A stretch of 64,000 nucleotides of DNA from Liolophura sinensis (taxonomy: Eukaryota > Mollusca > Polyplacophora > Chitonida > Chitonidae). The stretch lies in assembly GCF_032854445.1 (NCBI RefSeq), contig NC_088299.1, positions 10,843,608 to 10,907,607 of the forward strand, given 5' to 3'. The position numbers were made by a program, and so were the translations under genes. The notes beneath the pieces are model-generated. The model ran no database searches and was not told the DNA's origin. It saw only the letters and a list, made by a program, of their open reading frames with translations. Shown here one piece after another: positions 58,501-64,000 of this stretch. Each line of letters starts with the position of its first letter. Position 1 is the stretch's first letter.

Positions 58501-61500
58501 TGTGGAAACAGAGGATCTGAATATTCCTGTCACATTTACATGTATATTGGCTAAAAAGAGTAGAACAGGTGTCCCCAAAATTAGAAGAATTAGGGATATG
58601 TGATGTTGAGGTTGAAGGATGCATAAGTAGAGCTACACTTGTATATGATCAGATACATATTTAATACAGACCACAGATTTCATGTTAAAGCCTTCTCTTT
58701 GCTATGCTTTTGACCATGAACTGATCAGTGTTTCACTATGCTACTCATTTGACAATACACAAAAAATGGAGCTAGACCCAGATTATCGACGTACTGTACG
58801 ACCATCGTCCTAAGATTCCTTAGTTATTCTGTTAAGAAAAAATTTCTGGTTGCTTTGCGCAACTAGTTATACTGCCTAAACTGTCACTAGTTGGTACTAA
58901 CTAGAAAGGTTCCCACACATTACCACACCGTTTTATGACTTATGGTACTGACAAAGCAGCCTCATAGTACTGAGTGGCAGTCATACAGTTCAGAACCAAT
59001 CACTACTGTCAGGTTACAGTGTTTGCTGTGTAATAACAGGTCTTGTTGCTTTTGCAGGTGAGTGGAGTGGACATCAGAAAGTGGGTGGATGAATTACTGC
59101 CCATCATACTGGAGATGTTACAGGATTCGTCTGCCCTTCAGAAAAGAGAGGTGGGTCAGGATTCCACAGTTGTTTATATTTTAATATTGGGGTGTAATGT
59201 ACTTAAAAGATCAGGTTCATGTGAGATGTGGAGCACAAAATTAGGTCAAGTTTATGATGCCTACAAAGAAAATTTGTTTGTTTGAAGAGATTCTGTATAT
59301 TGTTTATTTATTCATTTATTTGATTTAATGTTTTACGCCGTGCTCAAGAATATTTCACTTTTACGAGGGGGGCCAGCGTTTAGGTGGAAGGAAACCACAC
59401 AGAGCCCACAGGTTGCCTGATAGGAAGCATGAGCTGGACTTGAACTCATAGCAACAGCATTGGTGAGAGGCACCTGTGCTGGTGTGCTGACACTCTAATG
59501 TGATACCAGCTATTAAAGCAAATATAGTATATGTAGATACATGTTGTATTATGAATGTGCTTTATGTTTATTTGTAGTGTATGTACATGTACTTTATGTG
59601 TATGTTTATATTTGTAGTGTATGTACATGTACTTTATGTGTATATTTATCTATATTTGTAGTGTATGTACATGCACTTTGTGTGTATGTTTATCTATATT
59701 TGTAGTGTATGTACATGCATTTTATGTGTATGTTTATCTATATTTGTAGTGTATGTACATGTACTTTGTGTGTATGTTTATCTATATTTGTAGTGTATGT
59801 ACATGCACTTTGTGTGTATGTTTATCTATATTTGTAGTGTATGTACATGCACTTTATGTGTGTGTTTATCTATATTTGTAGTGTATGTACATGTACTTTA
59901 TGTGTATATTTATCTATATTTGTAGTGTATGTACGTGTACTTTATGTGTGTGTTTATATTTGTAGTGTATGTACATGCACTTTATGTGTATGTTTATCTA
60001 TATTTGTAGTGTATGTACATGCACTTTGTGTGTATGTTTATCTATATAGTGTATGTACATGTACTTTATGTGTATGTTTATCTCTGTAGTGTATGTACGT
60101 GTACTTTATGTGTGTGTCATGGGTTTCCCACAGGCGTTGGCCTGTTTCCTCCCACCATAATGCTTGCCACCTTTGTATGAGTGAAATATTTTTGAGTACG
60201 GCGTAAAACACCAATTAAATAGAAATATGTTATGTGTACATGTATTGAAGGTGGCCTTATGGAGCCTAGGACAGATGGTGGAGAGTACAGGCTATGTGGT
60301 AGAGCCGTACAAGAAGTATCCCTCCCTTCTGGAGGTGTTGCTGAATTTCCTGAAGACAGAGCAGTCTCCCGGCATACGTAGAGAGGTAAGTTGAAAAGAA
60401 TTGTTATTCCACAAAAACACGTAAAGCTGCAACTGAAAGCTTTGTCACACGCCTTCATTTTAGTTTTTCAGCTAGTGTGTGATTATCACACCTCATGCAA
60501 AAGATCAGGGGCCGCTTCCACAAAGCCATTTCTGACTTAACCCGAAATTGAAAACCTCCTCACAGTTTTGGTCTTTGGTATTGGAAGTTGAAATTTGGAC
60601 ACATTTGTTTTAAGATAATATTGATGAGGTGGACAAAACTTTAATTTCTAAAGCCGAAAAATGAGCTTTAAGATTACATTTCAGATTTTTACGTAAGTCA
60701 GAAATGGCTTTGAGGAATCGGCCTCATTGTGTGATTAGTGTACCTGTATCATCGTCCCCAGGGTAATGATTTTTGTTAGGTGTGTTTAGCTAGCATTGTC
60801 GCAGGAGCACATTAGATGTGGAAATGTGATAGCACACCTCAAACTCATCCTCTTTTTGAGTTTATCAGGTGTGTCTTATTAGCGCACCTAGACCTTGTCT
60901 CACCAGCACGTTAGATGTGGGAATGTGATAGCACACCTCAAACTCATCCTCTTTTTGAGTTTATCAGGTGTGTCTTATTAGCACACCTAGGCTTTGTCTT
61001 AGGAGTGCCTTAGATGTGGGAATGTGATAGCACGCCTCAAACTCATCCTCTGTGTGAGTTTATCAGGTGTGTCGTATTAGCACACCTAGACTTTGTCTCA
61101 GGAGTGCGTTAGGTGTGGGAATGTGATAGCACACCTCAAACTCATCCTCTTTTTGAGTTTATCAGGTGTGTCTTATTAGGACACTTAGGCTTTGTCTCAG
61201 CAGTGCGTTAGATGTGGGAATGTGATAGCACACCTCAAACTCGTCCTCTTTTTGAGTTTATCAGGTGTGTCTTATTAGGACACTTAGGCTTTGTCTCAGG
61301 AGTGCGTTAGATGTGGGAATGTGATAGCACACCTCAAACTTATCCTCTTTTTGAGTTTATCAGGTGTGTCTTATTAGGACACCTAGACCTTGTCTCGCGA
61401 GCACGTTAGATGTGGGAATGTGATAGCACACCTCAAACTCATCCTCTGAGTTTATCAGGTGTGTCTTATTAGCACACCTAGCACACCTCAAATTCAAAGG

Positions 61501-62989
61501 CATTAGTCCAATACTGTTATTGTTTCACCACCTGTGATGTCATGTTCCATTTTGCCTAGTTCAAGTTGTACCACTTATTCATGGAAAAAGTAACTTAGAA
61601 TTTCCAGAATGTCTCTGGTCCCTTTGATCTTGGGACATCGGTCAGGATGCAAATAGTTGAAAGTTGATTTAGCATGCATTATGATGTCATCCCACTGGAA
61701 TGTCATGAAGGAAAAGATTTTTTTTTTCGACGCATAGCATCTGGGTGTAAAATCTCAAAATGCAATAACAAGGAAATTTGTTATTAGTGAAGCATGAAAG
61801 TTCACTTTTAAATACATAATAGATCTGTGTTGATGATGACAGGTTATCCGTGTGCTGGGACTTCTGGGAGCTCTGGACCCTCATAAGCACAAGATGAATA
61901 TCGGGGTGATCTGTACCACGGGCGACTCCGCCGCCTCCGTGGGCATGACAGAGAAGAAAAGCACACAGGACGCTAGTCAACCAGGTAAACACATCATAGC
62001 CCTTCAGTAAACCAGTGACTGACGATGTGTTAAATTTGTCATCAAGAAAAAGTACTTCAGTACACGCAAGACTGTTAAGTTTTATTACACCCTTTCTTAA
62101 CACTGGTGCCGTGAGTTGATATATTTTTGAAGGGTTTTGCTTAATGTTTCACATTCTGGACTTTTTGACAATTTTTCTTGGGTTTAAGTGTTACCTTGTG
62201 AGCAAGTCATGTGTTTTAAATACGTTTTAGTCGGTTAGAAAAATTCTAAAAACGATAAATTAAACTATTTTCCCAGAGAGTGTTTAATGGTCTTTCAGCT
62301 GATAAATATTTTATTATAGTGGTTTCTTTGCCATTAAAGGTGTCCTGTTAACAAAAGTGACAGTGAAGCCTCTAGTTCACTTCAAAGGCAGGTTTATTGG
62401 TCAAAGAGTACAGTGACCTTTTTAACTGTGCATATGTATAACCCTACCTTCATATTTTGTACAGTTTAGAATTAATATACCATATTGCCTTAACCTATTT
62501 GCATATAAAAAAATAAACATTTTAAATGCAATTCATGCACTTTTTAAAATTTGACATTCCAAACAAACTTACGGTGTTCGAATCAACAGAATTTCAGGGT
62601 TTCACAAAGAGAATGATTTTATCAATCTACATTGAACAATGCCCTCAGAATGTGCTTTAATGATCATTTTACAAATGTGCGAAGAGACGAAAGAAGAAAT
62701 ATATTATTGGCACATGTTTTCCGTGTGACTGACAGGCGAGTACAACACGAGTGAGATGCTGGTCAACATGAGTTCATCCACCACCCTGGAGGAGTTCTAT
62801 CCCGCCGTAGCTATCGCTACTCTCATGAGGATCATCCGTGACCCCTCCCTGTCTCAGCACCACACCATGGTCGTCCAGGCCATCACATTCATCTTCAAAA
62901 GTCTGGGGATAAAGTGTGTGCCCTACATCCAGCAGGTGGTGCCCGCGTACCTGACGGTCATACGCACGGCAGACACAGGCTTCAGAGAG
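43311..62989 (+). CDS. MTOR: Serine/threonine kinase mTOR, first 983 residues (20 coding exons; continues past the window)
   Basis: The joined exons give 2,949 nt, open throughout and phase-consistent at every junction. The protein tracks the N-terminal HEAT-repeat solenoid of animal m[125 protein letters not shown], and [20 protein letters not shown]. In other animals this region forms the curved scaffold that binds Raptor in mTORC1 and shapes the dimer. The FAT, FRB and kinase domains (C-terminal 60%) lie beyond the window. mTOR is the nutrient and growth-factor sensing kinase of TORC1/TORC2 at lysosomes and elsewhere. The start [20 protein letters not shown] is chosen because it aligns with the family N-terminus and follows a spliced 5'UTR exon. 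The segment at residues 267-343 is divergent. Confidence 0.96.
43600..43851 (+). mobile_element. tRNA-derived SINE (family A) in mTOR intron 1
   Basis: Head GGGTGCCTCTGTGGCTCAGT then TGGTTAGC, box B GTGAGTTCGTTCAGC, tail GTATAAGTGAAATATTCTTG then AGTACGGTGTAAAACACCAG and TCAAATCAAATCAT. It has a short loss within the head after the box A region. Confidence 0.9.
44041..44276 (+). CDS. MTOR: mTOR coding exon 2
   Basis: Acceptor TGTATGTATTTCAG. Residues 76-154, from [20 protein letters not shown] to HEGRRHAA. Donor GTGAGTCG, phase 0. Confidence 0.95.
44905..44966 (+). ncRNA. Hairpin in mTOR intron 2, precursor-microRNA-like or foldback element
   Basis: GGAATATATGGTGTCAGAAA then CC pairs with GGTTACCGACACCATATATT then TCC across a 17-nt loop: about 20 base pairs with two mismatches and one bulge. 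Size (62 nt) and near-perfect stem are like a pre-miRNA. However, AACTCA at about 44,877 and TGAGTT at about 44,978 extend the symmetry outward with unequal spacers, which suits a small inverted-repeat transposon at least as well. Confidence 0.3.
45027..45128 (+). CDS. MTOR: mTOR coding exon 3
   Basis: Acceptor GATTCTGTTGCAG. Residues 155-188, [20 protein letters not shown] through SAVRDPK. Donor GTAAACC, phase 0. Confidence 0.95.
45626..45724 (+). CDS. MTOR: mTOR coding exon 4
   Basis: Acceptor TCTCCCCTACCAG. Residues 189-221, [20 protein letters not shown] through SQWYK. Donor GTAAGAC, phase 0. Confidence 0.95.
45780..46250 (+). repeat. Degenerate about 111-bp tandem repeat in mTOR intron 4
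   Basis: About five units containing variants of TAGCATTCCACTACCATTCA then TCTAGCCTTCAT, with starts near 45,791, 45,911, 46,022, 46,103 and 46,214. One unit is shortened to about 81 bp. Each contains AAGCTCACC and GAGTTAGAGCTG blocks. Confidence 0.85.
46309..46443 (+). CDS. MTOR: mTOR coding exon 5
   Basis: Acceptor TTGTCTATTTCAG. Residues 222-266, [20 protein letters not shown] through CSNVEGE. Donor GTAAGTC, phase 0. Confidence 0.94.
46795..46857 (+). CDS. MTOR: mTOR coding exon 6
   Basis: Acceptor GTTTTTTTTGGCAG. Only 21 residues (267-287), [20 protein letters not shown] then K, matching the family's RLREEMEEIT helix. Donor GTATGGC, phase 0. Confidence 0.92.
47193..47231 (+). mobile_element. 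Short SINE family A body fragment in mTOR intron 6
   Basis: GGGAAGGTCTGCCAGCAACT then TGTGGAATGTCG matches the middle of family A (family: GGAAGGTCTGCCAGCAACCT). Nothing else of the element remains. Confidence 0.5.
47639..47884 (+). mobile_element. tRNA-derived SINE (family A) with perfect 14-bp target-site duplication, mTOR intron 6
   Basis: Head GGGCCTCCGTGGCTCAGTGG, box B GTGAGTTCAAGTCCAGC, tail AATATTCTTGAGCGCGGCCT then AAAACACCAATCAAATAAAT. The target duplication AAATGATTGTATAA occurs at 47,625-47,638 and 47,885-47,898, directly outside the element, which fixes both ends and shows LINE-type insertion. Confidence 0.95.
47997..48164 (+). CDS. MTOR: mTOR coding exon 7
   Basis: Acceptor TTTATGTTTTAG. 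Residues 288-343, [20 protein letters not shown] through [11 protein letters not shown]. This is the most divergent part against vertebrate mTOR and shorter than the corresponding vertebrate loop. Donor GTAAGTAC, phase 0. Confidence 0.92.
48604..48716 (+). CDS. MTOR: mTOR coding exon 8
   Basis: Acceptor TATTCTCTTCAG. Residues 344-380 plus two bases, [20 protein letters not shown] through NPPLFSR. Donor GTCAGTACTG, phase 2. Confidence 0.93.
49419..49598 (+). CDS. MTOR: mTOR coding exon 9
   Basis: Acceptor ATGTTATTCTAG. Residues 381-440, [20 protein letters not shown] through SLPPKDLPL. Donor GTAAGTGG, phase 2. Confidence 0.95.
49983..50111 (+). mobile_element. SINE family A 3' half in mTOR intron 9
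   Basis: AGCAACCTGCGGATGGTTGT, then CTGCCGTCGTATAAGTGAAA and TATTCTTGAGTGCTGCATAA, AAACACCAATCAAATAAAT. 5' truncated. Confidence 0.87.
50300..50428 (+). CDS. MTOR: mTOR coding exon 10
   Basis: Acceptor TTTTTCTTACCTTACAG. Residues 441-483, [20 protein letters not shown] through EPMMAVGL. Donor GTAAGCC, phase 2. Confidence 0.95.
50641..50888 (+). CDS. MTOR: mTOR coding exon 11
   Basis: Acceptor TTCTGTTTGTTGTGAAG. Residues 484-566, [20 protein letters not shown] through TLGSFDFE, including the Pro/Ser-rich loop [20 protein letters not shown]. Donor GTAAGTC, phase 1. Confidence 0.95.
51705..51823 (+). CDS. MTOR: mTOR coding exon 12
   Basis: Acceptor TTTAATTTAATTTTAG. Residues 567-606, [20 protein letters not shown] through RLLTPLLN. 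Donor GTAAGTTC, phase 0. Confidence 0.95.
52359..52452 (+). CDS. MTOR: mTOR coding exon 13
   Basis: Acceptor CTTCTTCATTTGCTCAG. Residues 607-637, [20 protein letters not shown] through GITDS. The donor GTTTTAGC is weak compared with every other donor in the gene, yet it is the only site that keeps frame with exon 14. Phase 1. Confidence 0.9.
52890..53095 (+). CDS. MTOR: mTOR coding exon 14
   Basis: Acceptor TCTCTTTTGACAG. Residues 638-706, [20 protein letters not shown] through [12 protein letters not shown]. Donor GTACGTAAG, phase 0. Its 3' end with donor is copied at least twice in the following intron. Confidence 0.96.
53165..53808 (+). repeat. Exon-14-derived duplications and 19-bp minisatellite in mTOR intron 14
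   Basis: Degenerate copies of the last part of exon 14 plus its donor occur at about 53,190-53,240 (CTGATTCAG|GTATGTCT, donor at 53,239) and 53,628-53,750 (CTGATTCAG|GTATGCAT, donor at 53,685). The second also copies about 60 bp of the following intron (TGTTCTGTGATGTTATCTAC). Between them, 53,290-53,630 is a run of 19-bp units AGCTGTATGAACCCAGCTT with variants, in an 88-bp higher-order period (TGGCTT at 53,373, 53,461, 53,549). The unit equals coding sequence of exon 14 at 53,043-53,061. A fourth partial copy is cut by the SINE at 53,821. Confidence 0.9.
53821..54084 (+). mobile_element. tRNA-derived SINE (family A), complete, mTOR intron 14
   Basis: Head GGGGCCTCAGTGGCTCAGTT, box B GTGAGTTCAAGTCCAGC, tail GTATAAGTGAAATATTATTG then AGTACAGCCTAAAACACGAA and AATAAATAAATAAA. 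Flanking TCTACCTGTGTG (53,809-53,820) and TCTACCTGCATG (54,085-54,096) look like a 12-bp target duplication with two later changes. Confidence 0.93.
54255..54345 (+). mobile_element. Very degraded SINE 3' end (possible)
   Basis: CATCCTGGTTTCCTCCACTC, then GAGAAATATTCTTCAGTATG resembles CTGGTTTCCTCCCACCA and GTGAAATATTCTTGAGTACG of family A. Identity is low. Confidence 0.35.
54404..57785 (+). repeat. 115-bp satellite array, about 29 units, ending at the mTOR exon 15 acceptor
   Basis: The unit length of 115 bp was measured from repeated GTCATCTGTC starts, for example 55,823 and 55,938. Each unit runs through CAAGTAACTCAATGTGAATC, GAAGAAGTACACTTAGGGTA, AATTTAAATAATGACAGACT, GCAGAGTCATTGTTTTGGGT and GCATTGTTCATCTGTAG. 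Two variant classes alternate: TGTGAATCATTG with GGTAAATTT, dominant in the middle, and TCTGAATCAGTG with GAGTAATTTT, commoner at both ends. The last unit, from about 57,663, is diverged and ends GTGGTTCATCTAAAG, which is the functional acceptor of exon 15. There are no unique spacers, so it is not CRISPR-like. Confidence 0.96.
57786..57908 (+). CDS. MTOR: mTOR coding exon 15
   Basis: Acceptor TTTGTGGTTCATCTAAAG, the end of the 115-bp array. Residues 707-747, [20 protein letters not shown] through MEPILK. Donor GTCAGCAT, phase 0. Confidence 0.96.
58249..58332 (+). CDS. MTOR: mTOR coding exon 16
   Basis: Acceptor CTTGTATTTGAACAG. Residues 748-775, [20 protein letters not shown] through GELAQ. 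Donor GTATTTG, phase 0. Confidence 0.94.
59058..59150 (+). CDS. MTOR: mTOR coding exon 17
   Basis: Acceptor TTGTTGCTTTTGCAG. Residues 776-806, [20 protein letters not shown] through ALQKRE. Donor GTGGGTCAG, phase 0. Confidence 0.95.
59302..59490 (-). mobile_element. SINE family A, minus strand, mTOR intron 17
   Basis: TTTATTCATTTATTTGATTT, then TTTTACGCCGTGCTCAAGAA, ATATTTCACTTTTACGAGG, and GAGCTGGACTTGAACTCATA. It has an internal loss around the GGCCGGAGAGG block and a truncated head. It is the one clearly antisense SINE in the gene. Confidence 0.87.
59562..60113 (+). repeat. 44-bp minisatellite in mTOR intron 17, about 12 units
   Basis: Unit TTTGTAGTGTATGTACATGC then ACTTTGTGTGTATGTTTATC and TATA, with starts such as 59,658 and 59,702. 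Each unit contains the palindrome GTACATGTAC or GTACATGCAC. It is bounded by a minus-strand SINE on the left and a plus-strand SINE 3' half on the right. Confidence 0.93.
60116..60224 (+). mobile_element. SINE family A 3' half in mTOR intron 17
   Basis: TCATGGGTTTCCCACAGGCG, CTGTTTCCTCCCACCATAAT, then GAGTGAAATATTTTTGAGTA and CGGCGTAAAACACCAATTAA. 5' truncated directly at the edge of the 44-bp array. Confidence 0.87.
60251..60385 (+). CDS. MTOR: mTOR coding exon 18
   Basis: Acceptor GTACATGTATTGAAG, with a poor pyrimidine tract. Residues 807-851, [20 protein letters not shown] through SPGIRRE. Donor GTAAGTTG, phase 0. Confidence 0.95.
60509..60724. mobile_element. 216-bp MITE in mTOR intron 18
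   Basis: Left arm GGGCCGCTTCCACAAAGCCA then TTTCTGACTTA; right arm TAAGTCAGAAATGGCTTTGA then GGAATCGGCCT. About 31-bp terminal inverted repeats with three mismatches. Outer bases resemble those of the 101-bp element at 5,910-6,010 (GGGGCCGnTTnCAnnAAGC). Confidence 0.88.
60800..61490 (+). repeat. 99-bp tandem array of hairpin units in mTOR intron 18, about 7 copies
   Basis: Unit starts measured at AAACTCATCC: 60,841, 60,940, 61,039. Each unit contains an inverted repeat: AGCACACCT, AAACTCA, loop, TGAGTTT, AGGTGTGTCT. This gives a stem of about 16 bp with small internal loops. The last unit has lost the loop Ts. Confidence 0.92.
61843..61984 (+). CDS. MTOR: mTOR coding exon 19
   Basis: Acceptor GTTGATGATGACAG. 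Residues 852-898, [20 protein letters not shown] through TQDASQP. The Ser/Thr-rich stretch [20 protein letters not shown] is the variable loop of this region. Donor GTAAACAC, phase 1. Confidence 0.94.
62736..62989 (+). CDS. MTOR: mTOR coding exon 20
   Basis: Acceptor CCGTGTGACTGACAG. Residues 899-983, [20 protein letters not shown] through RTADTGFRE, including [20 protein letters not shown]. Donor GTGAGTCG, phase 0. Confidence 0.96.
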
Positions 62990-64000
62990 GTGAGTCGCAG
63001 CACCAGTTCACAGTGTTCATACACTGAGAAAACATGTTCAAAATCGCCTCAGGCTCAGGCCTTTGTGTTGAGGAGCAGGTAGTCTTTAATTTCCAAATGA
63101 CACTTTCAATTTCATCGAAAAAGTTAAGGTTAGAGTTAGGTCCAAATCAGGAAGGTCAATGTCCAGGTATTATGACTAAGCTACAATAGGCACTGAGACT
63201 TGCTCATTCAGCTAAAGCTATGTTCTTTGCAGCGGCTAATCGGTAGGTTACAGGATTAAATCTGGATTGTACTAATTTGACTCCGTCTTTAAGCCTTGAA
63301 GTTTTGTGAGGTAACTGCCAAAAAATTTTAAAACTCCGAACATTTCCTGTTACTTTTTATGAGCCTGTTGGTGAGAATTGCCAGAGGCCCATTATAGAAA
63401 CATGAAAAAAAGTGCAGAAATTGCTGAAAGTAGTTTCACCCAAGTATGCTGTGTCAGTGCGCTTAACTGAAATAGGCCGTGTTATGGTCAGATATTAACT
63501 TCCTTTCATGATGTTTTCTTCATTGTTTTTTGGGGATTTATATGTTATGAATATGCATTGAATAAAAATTGTAATCATGTTTGGAGTCATGCTTTCATGT
63601 ATTATCGTTAAATTTTTTGCCACAAAAGGTTATCGAATGCACTTGCGCTATTTTGAGGGTCATAACGCAAAAAGTCACGTACCTGTCATACCTTGATTGC
63701 CTGTGGTAGCTTTCACTCTGAAAAGATTTCCGTCTTGTAAAGTAACCTACATGCATGTATTTGACAGCGCCTGATTGTATTTTGGCGTACCTTAAAGGAT
63801 ACCTGAAAAGGAACTACAGCACAAAGATTATGTTTCTATGCCAAATGAAGAAAAGTATGCCCCCAGTATTTTTGTGACAAAAAATTTAATTTTTTTTAAT
63901 ACCTGTTAATTACCCCTATATATTATATTATGCATATTTTCCATCAACGGTTGGATTTTTTCAGAAATTACGCTTGGAACTCGGTAAACATTCCCAAAAG
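62990..64000 (+). other. mTOR intron 20 (incomplete)
   Basis: The family's next segment (a helix beginning FLFQQLG) is not present in any frame, so the next exon lies outside the window. No repeat was recognised. Confidence 0.7.

Noticed and set aside
59841-60089. 82-codon open frame rich in Cys and Val
   Set aside because: It is a translation of the 44-bp minisatellite.
63960-63995. Next mTOR exon at the right edge (TTTTTTCAG then AAATTACGCTTGG, GTAAAC)
   Set aside because: The encoded residues (KLRLEL) do not match the family sequence expected after exon 20, and the exon would be only about 20 nt.

Overview
The window is from a compact-exon, repeat-rich animal genome, most likely a lophotrochozoan (mollusc or brachiopod grade). 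The reasons are the AT-rich spliced genes with GT-AG introns, many tRNA-derived SINE copies ending in a conserved tail and AATA repeats, relics of Ty3/gypsy and Tc1/mariner elements, and several foldback or MITE-like elements. The species is inferred; nothing in the sequence names it.

Layout. 1-6,100 is a transposon graveyard: a broken gypsy gag-pol, an LTR-like block, a split Tc1-like transposase, two different SINE families and a small MITE. 6,138-11,211 (minus) is a two-coding-exon class A GPCR whose exons join in frame to 419 residues. 14,080-23,780 is a direct tandem duplication of a roughly 5-kb block, each copy carrying a 24-bp minisatellite. 23,780-39,600 is mostly anonymous DNA with SINEs, MITEs and one small membrane-protein candidate (32,054-32,332, minus). 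39,640-41,130 (minus) is an intronless TCP11-like gene. Head to head with it, 43,311 to beyond the window end (plus) is the 5' part of mTOR: 20 coding exons giving the first 983 residues, all in frame.

The most unusual feature is what fills the mTOR introns: five separate tandem arrays plus SINEs. Intron 14 (53,096-57,785) appears to be built largely from its own splice-site regions. Its 5' end holds degenerate repeats of the end of exon 14 with its donor site, and a 19-bp minisatellite matching exon 14 coding sequence. Its 3' end is about 29 copies of a 115-bp unit, and the last degenerate copy ends exactly at the true acceptor of exon 15. No bacterial-type system, CRISPR array, rRNA or genuine tRNA gene was found. 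There is no evidence for an entirely new protein system; the novelty lies in intron structure, the tandem duplication and hairpin-forming repeats.
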